The notes: a model not told the origin generated them from the sequence alone. DNA of 61,315 nucleotides from Candidatus Poribacteria bacterium (GCA_022821725.1 JAJEDB010000016.1:1-61315); one strand, 5' to 3'; positions 26,404-34,509 are shown, counted from the first letter of the stretch. Made by a program: numbers and translations.

Positions 26404-26773
26404 AAATTTCCCCCGTTTAGTGGTCCAAGAGCTGCGTTCACGCGGTCACGACCTCGTTTGGATAAGTGAGGAAACGCCTGGCATTAGTGACCATGAAGTG
26501 CTTGCCCGAGCCACAACTGAAGGGCGGACCCTCATCACATTCGACAAAGAGGATTTCGGTGAATTAATATTCCGAGACAAACAGAAAGCTCCTTTCGGAG
26601 TTATTCTGTTTCGTATCCCACAAGATATACCCGATAGAACACAAACTATAGTCACCGCATTGGAAAGCAAACCAAGTTGGGCAGGATACTTCTCCACTGT
26701 GCGAGATCAAGATAACATCCGTTCAGTGGAGATGGAGATACCTGAACCTGACATCAACAGTAACAACATTTAG
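26384..26773 (+). CDS. DUF5615 PIN-like toxin paired with HsdS-DUF433
   Basis: A 129-residue PIN-like protein with canonical acidic residues: RLLADENFP at the start, SDHEVLARATTEGRTLITFDKEDFGEL in the middle. These are the expected metal-binding positions, so it looks active, unlike the first DUF5615 copy. It starts with GTG 6 bases after AAAGG and overlaps the end of the HsdS-DUF433 gene by 20 bases, so translation is coupled. Its cognate antitoxin is therefore expected to be the DUF433 domain on HsdS. The C-terminus carries about 20 extra acidic residues. Confidence 0.8.
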   Translation: MRLLADENFPRLVVQELRSRGHDLVWISEETPGISDHEVLARATTEGRTLITFDKEDFGELIFRDKQKAPFGVILFRIPQDIPDRTQTIVTALESKPSWAGYFSTVRDQDNIRSVEMEIPEPDINSNNI

Positions 26774-26834
26774 TACTACATCAGCGGTAAACACTGCTTT
26801 TCTACGAGTAAAGAATAATTGATCCCAAAACCAA

Positions 26835-26863
26835 TTGACAGATAGAAAGCAACAGTGTATAAT
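26835..26863 (+). promoter_or_regulatory. Perfect consensus sigma70 promoter
   Basis: TTGACA (26835-26840), 17-base spacer, TATAAT (26858-26863). It points at the decayed Rpn-type gene and the VapBC remnant. A perfect consensus promoter before broken genes is striking. Confidence 0.8.
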
Positions 26864-26895
26864 TACAACAAGGTAATTAAGAGAATAGGTTAGAG

Positions 26896-27282
26896 ATGGA
26901 TGCTGCGGACTGAACGATTCTTGGTGGGTTAGCACACGACTCACAAACCATTCGCGACATAATATCGGAGGTCATCGTGCAAGAATCTTCTATCATCCAA
27001 TACTTTACTGAGAAAGGCATCGAACAAGGCAAAAAACAAGGCATCGAACAAGGCAAAAAACAGGGCATCGAACAAGGCATCGAACAAGGCAAAAAACAGC
27101 ACGCTGTTGAAGCAATACTCACAGTGCTGGAGGTCCGATTTGAAACCGATGTCGCAGAGAAACTCAAGCCTTTTCTTGGGGCGATTGACGATCTGCAACG
27201 TCTGGATCAGTTACATCGTGTTGCTGCACGCGCACCAGACATTGATGAGTTTACGCAGGCACTCTTGAACCTTGAAAATTGA
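26896..27282 (+). pseudogene. C-terminal remnant of an Rpn-type (PD-(D/E)XK) nuclease
   Basis: The ATG at 26896 opens MDAAD and is stopped by TGA, but the same frame continues with ILGGLAHDSQTIRDIISE, then VQESSIIQYFTEKG, then a Gly-Ile-Glu-Gln-Gly-Lys-Lys-Gln repeat tract, then a helical tail to 27282. This is the usual C-terminal half of Rpn/transposase-like nucleases; the catalytic N-terminal half is missing. A 101-residue open frame from GTG at 26977 remains and could be translated. Three to four near-identical 24-base units (27000-27095) encode the repeat tract and are prone to slippage. Confidence 0.6.
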
Positions 27283-27323
27283 GCTGCACCGAAGGGTTGA
27301 ATCCCGATATAAAGGCGAAACCC

Positions 27324-27548
27324 ATGTCCGAACAGAAAGCGTTTTTAGTTGAGGCACTTGAAGATCAGTTGTGGAGAGCGCGACTGAGAGTTGAAGATCC
27401 GGAGCGAGCTGCGCGTATGGACTATGCCGAAGCGCAATTTCGGCAGTTATGCGTCTCACGTGGTTTAGATTGGGACGCGATGACTGAAACCGATCGCGAG
27501 CAATTTGTAGATGATCTCATTCACGAGGATCGTGAATGCTCCCAGTAG
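27324..27548 (+). CDS. Probable antitoxin of a PIN-family pair
   Basis: A 74-residue, helical, acidic protein starting MSEQKAFLVEALEDQLW with no clear DNA-binding motif. I do not recognise a named family with certainty, but it lies directly before, and overlaps by 13 bases, the remnant of a VapC-type toxin, the standard position of the antitoxin. The ATG at 27324 has only a weak AAGG upstream; a TTG at 27279, inside the preceding stop region, is the other choice. Unlike its toxin it is intact, as expected when an antitoxin outlives its partner. Confidence 0.5.
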   Translation: MSEQKAFLVEALEDQLWRARLRVEDPERAARMDYAEAQFRQLCVSRGLDWDAMTETDREQFVDDLIHEDRECSQ

Positions 27549-27676
27549 TTGTTGCGGCCACCCATATTGTTACTGGAGATCGCCGACCTCTACTACCAGT
27601 TGGAAACTATCGGAACGTACAGATTGTCACAGCAAAAGACCTTCTGCTACAGCTGACCTCTTCCTCCTCAAATTGA
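27536..27676 (+). pseudogene. VapC-type PIN toxin with internal deletion
   Basis: A 46-codon frame whose first residues MLPVVV match the start of COG1569-like PIN toxins and whose remainder, HIVTGDRRPLLPVGNYRNV then QIVTAKDLL, matches their C-terminus. The central part with most catalytic acidic residues is gone, yet the frame is kept. This looks like an in-frame internal deletion of a toxin. The overlap with the 74-residue protein upstream is the usual antitoxin-toxin arrangement. Confidence 0.6.
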
Positions 27677-27714
27677 TCTCCGCCGAGATAGACGTATCCG
27701 AACTTGACACTGAC
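27661..27714 (+). pseudogene. Remnant of an hsdS 3' end
   Basis: The translated segment LLKLISAEIDVSELDTD matches the HsdS C-terminal LLPKLISGEIDVSELDID encoded at about 26092-26148, with high nucleotide similarity across about 54 bases. No other part of hsdS is present. It marks the junction of an earlier rearrangement. Confidence 0.7.
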
Positions 27715-28107
27715 AGCAGGCAATCGACTGCTGTTGCTCACTAATCACGGGTTTTCTTTAGCATAAAAACCAATCTTATGCTAAAATAACGCAAGTTGCC
27801 ACCTATCTATTCACATAGCACTCCGCATGAGGTTTAATAAATAAATTGGGTAATCGACGGGCAATGAATTGCCCTACTACAAACGGGCCGGCTCGTAGTA
27901 GTGCGATTTATCGCACGTTGAGAAATTACCCGTTTAAATCCTTAATCTTCATCTGGAGTGCGAGAGGTTAAATACACCATTTTCTATAGACATAGCACTC
28001 CGCTGGAGTGCGAAAATACTTGAAAAGTGTGTTGAAACGTCCAAAACCTACTAAGTAGCAACTTGGGTTAAAATACTTGGTGAAAATAGTAAACAGAGGT
28101 GAAAACT
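27677..28107. other. Gene-poor gap with palindromic repeats
   Basis: Apart from the end of the hsdS remnant, this stretch of about 390 bases has no credible gene. It holds the cloverleaf-like repeat (27859-27916), a TTAATCTTCATCTGGAGTGCGAGAGG segment, and two copies of CATAGCACTCCGC (about 27815 and 27990). The ATPase operon starts at 28108 with its own ribosome site GAGGTG. Confidence 0.6.
27859..27916. repeat. Cloverleaf-like palindromic repeat, copy A
   Basis: GGGCAAT-GA-ATTGCCC hairpin, then CTACTAC pairing with GTAGTAG around a 14-base centre, then GTGCGAT-TT-ATCGCAC hairpin. The same plan with different bases occurs at 45943-46036, and a half copy at about 60851-60880. Confidence 0.75.
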
Positions 28108-29349
28108 ATGTCTGAAGGGAAAGCATTCTTAAAACAAGTTCATATCAAAAACTTTCTGAGTTTACGTGATGTTGAACTTTCATTAAAGCCTTTAACCGTT
28201 ATTGTCGGTCCAAATGCGAGTGGTAAATCAAATATTTTGAATGCCTTGAGTTTTCTCAGCTGGATGATGATTGATGAAAACATGCCTTCAGTTAAATTCA
28301 TCCAAGACTCTCTTTGGGCAGGCGAAGCGAGTCAGATCACCTTTCAATTACAATCCGAGATGGAAGATGCCTTAACTGTTTACGATCTGATCCTTAAAAC
28401 TGAAGCCGATCAACTTTTGCTTGGCGAAGAACTATCAGTTAATGATGTGAAGGTTATATCAATTCCGAACAAAAAACTTGCAGTTGTGGATGGAGATGGC
28501 AAGAATCAAGCGACAAATACCTCCTATAAACTCGCTTTAAGGTTCATGGATGCTCGCGAAGAAAGTAATATTATCGGTAGTGTCTTAAAGAAGTTTATTA
28601 AAGCTTGGGAGTTTTATGACTTTCAACCGGGGCGGATGCGGAGCCTTCCTGAGGGATTAGAACAAGATGAATTACGCAAATCCGCAGAACTTGGTGATAT
28701 AGTTTCAGTTTTCTCTGAGATGTCTGAAGTGGTATCAGGAATACTTAACAAGATGTTTCACTTGACTTTGTTAAGCACACTTTTGTCTTGGTACAAGGAG
28801 GACCCAGAACGTTTCAACAGCGTTAGTGAATCACTTGCTGCTTCCACCAATATCAGAATAGGTTATAATCCTGTTGATGGAAATCAGCAACTTTGCCTTT
28901 TAGAAGGATACAAAAACCCAATACCTATGGAAAGAGCATCTGATGGCACCTTGCGACTTATTGCATATTACGTTTTACTCCATCAACCTGAATTACCGCC
29001 GCTCATCGCGATTGAGGAACCGGAACGGAATCTGCACCCCGGCGTGCTAAAGGAAATAGCCTACGTTCTTGAACGGATTGCTGAAAGAACGCAGGTAATT
29101 ATCACTACCCATAGTTCACAGCTTCTTGATACGTTTAGTTCTAAGAGTTTATCGAATACCCTTGGTGTTTTGCTCTTGCGCAACCGGCCCGGATTTGGCA
29201 CGGAAATCATCAACGTTGAAGAGGTTCGAGAGGCCCCAAATCGAAAAGGCTTAGACGGTTGGATTGTAGATTTCGGGGTTGGCAGTGCTATTTTTGATAG
29301 TGGGCTTTTGCAAGATCTTATGGAGGACGAACCTACATGCCAACCATAA
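28108..29349 (+). CDS. AAA15/AAA21-type ATPase (OLD/AriA-like)
   Basis: A 413-residue ABC-like ATPase. Walker A GPNASGKSN near residue 35, signature-like ERASDGTLRLIAYY near 275, Walker B LIAIEEPERNLHPG near 300 and an H-loop ITTHSSQLLDTF near 330. Proteins of this build act as sensors or triggers in OLD, Gabija-like and PARIS-type defence, coupled to a TOPRIM or similar nuclease. Here the next gene, overlapping by 13 bases, has a TOPRIM-like core. The ATG at 28108 follows GAGGTG; GTG at 28099 is in frame but lies within the ribosome site. The coding region is visibly more AT-rich than hsdM or hsdR, which suggests separate acquisition. Confidence 0.8.
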   Translation: MSEGKAFLKQVHIKNFLSLRDVELSLKPLTVIVGPNASGKSNILNALSFLSWMMIDENMPSVKFIQDSLWAGEASQITFQLQSEMEDALTVYDLILKTEADQLLLGEELSVNDVKVISIPNKKLAVVDGDGKNQATNTSYKLALRFMDAREESNIIGSVLKKFIKAWEFYDFQPGRMRSLPEGLEQDELRKSAELGDIVSVFSEMSEVVSGILNKMFHLTLLSTLLSWYKEDPERFNSVSESLAASTNIRIGYNPVDGNQQLCLLEGYKNPIPMERASDGTLRLIAYYVLLHQPELPPLIAIEEPERNLHPGVLKEIAYVLERIAERTQVIITTHSSQLLDTFSSKSLSNTLGVLLLRNRPGFGTEIINVEEVREAPNRKGLDGWIVDFGVGSAIFDSGLLQDLMEDEPTCQP

Positions 29350-30077
29350 GAATCTGGGCTTTGGAATCCGACAATGATGCCAAGGCAGTCAGATGTTTGG
29401 CAAACAAGTTAGTGACGTATCTGCAACTCGGTCATGTATCTATCCAAACAGTTGAGGGGCATAGATTTATGAGGAATGGTAGAACTCCTGGGTCTGTGGA
29501 TGATACACTAAAAAAGGCAGTTCAGAATTTCGTAAGTCAAGGTGAATATGTTATTTTCGTCATTGACACCGATAGTCCTATGTCCCTCCATCAGCGTCGA
29601 CAAGAACCGAATTCACATATCAATCGAATTGAACGAATCATTAGCGACAGCAATTTTAATGGCAGAGTATTTTTTACACCAGCTGTTCATGAACTTGAAG
29701 CGTGGTTGTTGATTGATTGTCTTGGGGTTGCTTGTTATTTTGCCAGTAAACGCTCACAGTACAAGGACAATTGTCGTAGTAAGGTATTAGTAAACAAATC
29801 TTTTGCGGGATTGGTCAAGCGTTATCAGAAGGGAAACACGGAACATATTGTCGAAACAGTACCAGGAGGCGATGGTCCCAAAGAGTACTTGGAAGAGTTT
29901 TCTGAACGAGTTCTACTTGAACTTAATCCAAACATGTCCCAAAGGAATATCCGTGATAAACGGTATCATGAAAAGATAGCTCCCGAGGTAGCTGAACACA
30001 TAGTCATTGATGGACAAATATTACGGCGTAACAATTCCCTCCGTGAATTAGGGAACATATTAGCGCAATTGAAGTGA
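29337..30077 (+). CDS. DUF4276-like TOPRIM-fold effector candidate
   Basis: A 246-residue protein with the acidic pattern of TOPRIM-like DUF4276 proteins: the start strand IRIWALESDNDAKAV (Glu/Asp cluster), VIFVIDTDSP near residue 80 (Asp-x-Asp) and VHELEAWLLID near 120. These proteins are predicted Mg-dependent nucleases. It overlaps the ATPase gene by 13 bases, a tight pairing like the AriA-AriB pair of PARIS, although AriB is DUF4435; identity with that system is not claimed. It is followed without a gap by a degenerate paralogue. No membrane segment is present. Confidence 0.6.
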   Translation: MPTIRIWALESDNDAKAVRCLANKLVTYLQLGHVSIQTVEGHRFMRNGRTPGSVDDTLKKAVQNFVSQGEYVIFVIDTDSPMSLHQRRQEPNSHINRIERIISDSNFNGRVFFTPAVHELEAWLLIDCLGVACYFASKRSQYKDNCRSKVLVNKSFAGLVKRYQKGNTEHIVETVPGGDGPKEYLEEFSERVLLELNPNMSQRNIRDKRYHEKIAPEVAEHIVIDGQILRRNNSLRELGNILAQLK

Positions 30078-30635
30078 ATGGTAATTATGATAAGCGTAAG
30101 AGTCTGGAATTTGCAATCCGACCGAGAGGCTGAGGCAGTCAGGTTTTTGGAGAATACATTTTTGAAATTTCGGCAGCTTGCGTACCTGGCTATCCGGACA
30201 ACTGGAAGAAGTGCCCTCCGCAAGTGTCATAGAAAAGGCGCGCTTTTAAGAGAAAGTTTGAGGAGAGCAATTCAACTTTACCTCACACAGGATGATTATA
30301 TTATTTTCCTTGAGGATCCTGACCGGCAACGAGACCAAAAACCAAGCTCCCTTGTTAACGAACTCAAGTGTGTTGTCAAAGATTACAATTTTTCTGACAA
30401 AGTTTTTTTCGCTCCTGATATTCAGGAATCTGAATCCTCCGTGTCACAGCAGTGGGAAGATCTCATATCGGGCTTCCATACCGAAGTTGAGGAAAATCGC
30501 AGACGGTTTAAGAGAGAGTGGGATGAAACTCTGGCACATTTCCATGATATTTTTGCCAATACACCAGAGGAAGAAGTGATACGTCATTTTGAGGAAGCAC
30601 TCGCAGAAGTGAGACGTGAACACCGTGAGCATTGA
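30078..30635 (+). CDS. Degenerate paralogue of the TOPRIM-like protein
   Basis: A 185-residue protein whose first 125 residues align with the preceding gene product: ISVRVWNLQSDREAEAVRFL matches IRIWALESDNDAKAVRCL, and DDYIIFLEDPDR matches EYVIFVIDTDSP. The acidic Glu-Ala-Trp motif is replaced by QESESSVSQQW, so the presumed active site is altered. The last 60 residues are different, highly charged and helical. It starts at the base after the previous stop; ATG at 30087 matches the paralogue start better. It may be a regulator or inhibitor of its neighbour, or a decaying duplicate. Confidence 0.6.
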   Translation: MVIMISVRVWNLQSDREAEAVRFLENTFLKFRQLAYLAIRTTGRSALRKCHRKGALLRESLRRAIQLYLTQDDYIIFLEDPDRQRDQKPSSLVNELKCVVKDYNFSDKVFFAPDIQESESSVSQQWEDLISGFHTEVEENRRRFKREWDETLAHFHDIFANTPEEEVIRHFEEALAEVRREHREH

Positions 30636-30650
30636 TAGGAGTAGAGCACA

Positions 30651-30920
30651 ATGATTCAAAAGCTGCCTAAAGTTGAACGCGAGCAACTGCGTAAATCCCT
30701 TGAAGAGGAATCACAGTTAGACGCTGCAATTCTACGCTATCAAGAAGGCGAAGTGACACTGGGAAGAGCCGCTGAGTTAGCTGGCATCCACCGTTTTGAA
30801 TTTGAAGAGGCTTTGGCATCACGGGGCATCTGGAAAATCGTTGAAGTTGATTCAGCAGAAACGTTGAAAGCGCAGATTGCACACATCAAACGTTTTCACA
30901 AATCCAATCCAAACAAATGA
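30651..30920 (+). CDS. UPF0175 family small protein
   Basis: An 89-residue UPF0175 protein. The segment LRYQEGEVTLGRAAELAGIHRFEFEEALASRGI is the family's core, a helix-turn-helix-like region. UPF0175 proteins usually stand next to a PIN-like (DUF3368) partner as putative antitoxins; no such partner is present here. Instead its stop codon overlaps the hsdR start (ATGA at 30917-30920), so hsdR translation depends on it. Ribosome site AGGAG upstream. It could regulate the restriction subunit, but that is inference. Confidence 0.75.
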   Translation: MIQKLPKVEREQLRKSLEEESQLDAAILRYQEGEVTLGRAAELAGIHRFEFEEALASRGIWKIVEVDSAETLKAQIAHIKRFHKSNPNK

Positions 30921-33900
30921 ACCCATACAGCGAAGATGAACTCATCGAACAACCCACCATTGATCTACTCACAGAAACCGGGTGGGAGACGCTCAACTGT
31001 TATAGTGAATTCGATCGGGGTGATAGTCCCCTCGGCAGGCAAACAAAATCCGAAGTTGTCCTCATTCCTCGCCTTCAAGCCGCACTAAAACGTCTCAATC
31101 CGGACGCAACCCCAGAAGCAATCGCCAAAGCAATCGAGGCGCTCACCCGTTCCCGCGCCTTGATGAGCGGTGTTGAAGCCAACCGAGAAATCTACGTTCT
31201 CCTGAAAGACGATGTCCGGGTCACGACCAGCAATCCAAACGGTGAAGACGAGAACACTGAAGTACTTCGGGTCATCGACTGGAAACATCCAGAGAATAAT
31301 GATTTCTTCGCAGCGACCCAATTTTGGGTTACAGGTGAGATGTATACAAAACGTCCAGACCTGCTCTGCTTCGTCAATGGGATCCCCTTAATCCTAATGG
31401 AATTCAAACGGATTGATGTGAATCTCTATGCTGCCTACAATGACAATCTCCGGGACTATAAAGACACTATCCCACGTATTTTCTGGTATAACGCCTTTAT
31501 TCTTCTCTCCAACGGCACGGATAGCAAAGTCGGGAGTCTCACCGCCAGTTGGGAGCACTTCGCTGAGTGGAAACGCGTTCACAGCGAGGATGAACCGCCC
31601 ATAGTCTCTTTAGAGACGACTCTGCAGGCACTCTGCACACCCAAGCGATTGCTTGATGTCGTTGAGAACTTTATTCTCTTTATGGAAGCACAAGGCGGCT
31701 TAATCAAAATTCTCGCCAAAAACCATCAATATCTCGGTGTTAACAATACGATCGCATCCCTGAAGCGGATTGAAGATAATCACGGCAAACTTGGAGTCTT
31801 TTGGCATACGCAAGGGAGCGGGAAAAGCATCTCAATGCTTCTCTTTGCGCAGAAGGTGCTCAGAACACTCCCAGGAAACTGGACATTTGTGATTGTAACC
31901 GATCGCAAGGAACTGGATAACCAAATCTACAAGACCTTCGCCAGCACAAGTGGGGTTTTGACGCAGCAAGAAGTACACGCGGAAAATATTGTCCATCTAC
32001 GCCAACTCCTCAGCGAAGACCATCGTTATATCTTCACCCTTATCCAGAAGTTTCAAACCCGAAGTGGCGAGCGGCATCCTGTTCTCTCTGAAAGGTCAGA
32101 CATCGTCGTCATCACCGATGAAGCACATCGGAGCCAATATGATACGCTTGCTCTAAACATGCGCACCGCACTCCCCAACGCCGCATTCATCGCATTTACT
32201 GGAACGCCGCTCATGGCGGGTGAGGAAAAGACAAAATCGGTATTCGGGGACTACGTGAGTGTTTACGACTTCAACCAATCCATCATGGACAGCGCAACCG
32301 TGCCACTCTACTATGAAAACCGGGTCCCAACCTTACAACTGCTAAATGAGGACTTCAACGAAGACATCGAACAAATTCTTGAGGATGCCGAGCTCGATGA
32401 GGCACAGGAGGCAAAACTGGAGCACGAATTTGCCAGGGAGTATCATCTCATCACGCGAGAGGAACGATTAGAAACCATCGCCGAAGATATCGTTGCTCAC
32501 TTTATGGGCAGAGGCTATCGAGGGAAAGCGATGGTCCTTTCAATCGACAAAGCCACTGCTGTCAAGATGTTCGACAAAGTGCAGAAATATTGGAAACAGG
32601 ACATTGAACGTCTGAAGTCCGAAATAAACACACAGCCCCGTAGCGAACGGATCCTCTCAGAGGAAAGGACGCGCTACATGGAAGAAACTGATATGGCTGT
32701 CGTGGTGTCTCCGGGACAAAACGAGATTGACGACCTCAGACAAAAAGGCGTTGACATCACACCCCATCGCGCCCGTATGAACACAGAGGATTTAGAGACC
32801 AAGTTCAAAGATCCCGATAATCCCTTCCGAATTGTCTTCGTCTGTGCGATGTGGATTACAGGCTTCGATGTGCCTTCCTGTTCCACAATCTATCTGGACA
32901 AGCCGCAGCGAAACCATACCTTGATGCAGACGATTGCCAGAGCCAATCGCGTCTTTGAAGATAAGAATAACGGCTTAATTGTTGACTACATCGGGATTTT
33001 CCGTAATCTTGAAAAAGCGTTAGCAATTTACGCGACGGGCACTGATGCGGAAGGCGAAACACCGATTGCAGACAAATCGAAACTGGTTGAAAAACTCCGA
33101 AAAGCGATCGCTGAAATTACCGAATTCTGCGAAGGTCTCGGTATTGACTTAGTGGCAGCCCAAACGGATAACGCTCTGCAAAACATCAGCCACATCAATG
33201 ATGCAATGGAACGTATCCTGATTAACGATGAAACCAAACGGAATTATCTACAACACGCGACGAATGTCACGAAACTCTACAAAGCGATCCTGCCTGACCC
33301 CAATGCACACGAGTTTACCAGAATTTGTCAACTCATCAATATCATCGCACAGAAAATCAGAAATTTAACGCCACCGACTGACATCTCCGGTGTCATGACA
33401 GAAGTCGAGCGTTTACTCGACCGATCAATCGCACCGGAAGGCTATCTCATTCAGATACCGCCTGACAGTTACGATATGAATCAGGTAGATTTAAGCCAAA
33501 TTGACTTCGAGCAGTTAAGCGAACAATTCAATACAGAGCACAAACGCGTCGAGGCGGAGAGACTCAGAGGCGCGATCAATTCCAAACTCACCGCCATGAT
33601 TCGTCTTAACAGAAGCCGAATGGATTATCAACAGAAATTTGAGCAGATGATCGCAGAATACAACGCAGGCACTGTGGGTGTTGATAATTTCGTCGAGGGA
33701 CTTTTTAACTTCGCTAATGAGCTCCATCAAGAGGATCAACGCGCCAGGACTGAAGAATTTACCGAAGAGGAATTGGCGGTGTTCGATCTTCTGACGCAAC
33801 GCGAACCGCATCTAACTGTCCCTGAGAGAGACGAAGTAAAGACTGCTGTGAGGAAATTGCTTCAGACGCTCAAGCAAGAGAAATTGGGCTTAGATTGGCG

Positions 33901-34072
33901 GAAACGAACACAGTCAAAAGCAGAAGTCAAAGAGACTGTTGGCAACATACTTGATGATGAACTGCCCGCACCTTACACGCCCGAATTATTCGGTCAAAAG
34001 TCTGAAGCAGTTTATCAGCATATCTACGACTCTTACTACGGCGAAGGGAAAAGCATTTATACCGAGAGTTGA
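30917..34072 (+). CDS. hsdR: Type I restriction enzyme motor/nuclease subunit HsdR
   Basis: A 1051-residue restriction subunit that translocates and cuts unmethylated DNA in the HsdR2M2S complex. N-terminal PD-(D/E)XK nuclease around residues 125-165 (RPDLLCFVNGIPLILMEFK with Asp and Glu-x-Lys), helicase Walker A HTQGSGKSISML near 300, VITDEAHRSQYD near 395, TGTPLM near 430, and GRGYRG/DKATA helicase lobe 2, then a long helical C-terminus for complex assembly. Length is normal. The start overlaps UPF0175 by 4 bases. About 7 kb of unrelated genes separate it from hsdM. Confidence 0.93.
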   Translation: MNPYSEDELIEQPTIDLLTETGWETLNCYSEFDRGDSPLGRQTKSEVVLIPRLQAALKRLNPDATPEAIAKAIEALTRSRALMSGVEANREIYVLLKDDVRVTTSNPNGEDENTEVLRVIDWKHPENNDFFAATQFWVTGEMYTKRPDLLCFVNGIPLILMEFKRIDVNLYAAYNDNLRDYKDTIPRIFWYNAFILLSNGTDSKVGSLTASWEHFAEWKRVHSEDEPPIVSLETTLQALCTPKRLLDVVENFILFMEAQGGLIKILAKNHQYLGVNNTIASLKRIEDNHGKLGVFWHTQGSGKSISMLLFAQKVLRTLPGNWTFVIVTDRKELDNQIYKTFASTSGVLTQQEVHAENIVHLRQLLSEDHRYIFTLIQKFQTRSGERHPVLSERSDIVVITDEAHRSQYDTLALNMRTALPNAAFIAFTGTPLMAGEEKTKSVFGDYVSVYDFNQSIMDSATVPLYYENRVPTLQLLNEDFNEDIEQILEDAELDEAQEAKLEHEFAREYHLITREERLETIAEDIVAHFMGRGYRGKAMVLSIDKATAVKMFDKVQKYWKQDIERLKSEINTQPRSERILSEERTRYMEETDMAVVVSPGQNEIDDLRQKGVDITPHRARMNTEDLETKFKDPDNPFRIVFVCAMWITGFDVPSCSTIYLDKPQRNHTLMQTIARANRVFEDKNNGLIVDYIGIFRNLEKALAIYATGTDAEGETPIADKSKLVEKLRKAIAEITEFCEGLGIDLVAAQTDNALQNISHINDAMERILINDETKRNYLQHATNVTKLYKAILPDPNAHEFTRICQLINIIAQKIRNLTPPTDISGVMTEVERLLDRSIAPEGYLIQIPPDSYDMNQVDLSQIDFEQLSEQFNTEHKRVEAERLRGAINSKLTAMIRLNRSRMDYQQKFEQMIAEYNAGTVGVDNFVEGLFNFANELHQEDQRARTEEFTEEELAVFDLLTQREPHLTVPERDEVKTAVRKLLQTLKQEKLGLDWRKRTQSKAEVKETVGNILDDELPAPYTPELFGQKSEAVYQHIYDSYYGEGKSIYTES

Positions 34073-34085
34073 TAGATGTAAGTAA

Positions 34086-34125
34086 GGAACGCATCACTGA
34101 AAATGTTGTAAAGATTTTGGAAGAT
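34086..34125 (+). pseudogene. Remnant of an hsdM 3' end
   Basis: Forty bases matching the end of hsdM (23954-23993) at about 36 positions by eye; translated it gives [13 protein letters not shown], as in [13 protein letters not shown]. It lies 14 bases after the hsdR stop and marks a former neighbouring copy of the locus. Confidence 0.75.
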
Positions 34126-34135
34126 GAAGTATAAT
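34106..34135 (+). promoter_or_regulatory. Promoter candidate for the HigB/HigA-like pair
   Basis: TTGTAA (34106-34111) and TATAAT (34130-34135) with an 18-base spacer. The minus-35 part lies inside the hsdM tail remnant, so the promoter may have arisen from the rearrangement. Confidence 0.45.
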
Positions 34136-34152
34136 ATCAAAGGGATAGGATT

Positions 34153-34509
34153 TTGGACCAAGTGATGAAAGATGTGAAATGGGTTGCGGATTCGCGTGAG
34201 CAACTCCGGAGTTTCCCTAAACCTGCAAGACAGATAGTGGGTGATGCCCTGCAATTTGCCCAAGTGGGAAAGAAACATCAAAAGGCAATGCCACTACGCG
34301 GTGTCGGTTCAGGCGTATTTGAGATCGCTGCCCGCTACGATACCAATACCTATCGCGCTGTTTATACTGTCAAACTGGGCGAAAACATCTATGTGCTTCA
34401 TGTATTTCAGAAGAAATCCACGCGTGGTATCCGCACACCCAAAAGGGAAATTGACTTGATTAAAAAACGCCTGAGAATGGCAAGAGAAATGGAGGCAGAA
34501 AATGCATGA
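34153..34509 (+). CDS. RelE/HigB-like toxin (phage Gp49-like, DUF891)
   Basis: A 118-residue protein of the phage-derived Gp49-like/HigB toxin family: VKWVADSREQLRSFPKPARQIVGDAL at the start, MPLRGVGSGVFEIAARYDTNTYRAVYTV in the middle, and LHVFQKKSTRGIRTPKREIDLIKKRL at the end. Such toxins cut mRNA at the ribosome. The frame starts with TTG at 34153, 8 bases after AGGG; an ATG at 34165 is the alternative. The XRE antitoxin gene overlaps its end by 8 bases, in the toxin-first order usual for HigBA. Confidence 0.85.
   Translation: MDQVMKDVKWVADSREQLRSFPKPARQIVGDALQFAQVGKKHQKAMPLRGVGSGVFEIAARYDTNTYRAVYTVKLGENIYVLHVFQKKSTRGIRTPKREIDLIKKRLRMAREMEAENA

Noticed and set aside
27000..27095. Repeated 24-base units as a CRISPR or satellite
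   Set aside because: They encode a Gly-Ile-Glu-Gln-Gly-Lys-Lys-Gln tract that is common in Rpn-type proteins.
28108..30077. Calling the ATPase pair a PARIS system
   Set aside because: The partner resembles DUF4276, not the DUF4435 of AriB; only the general arrangement is alike.
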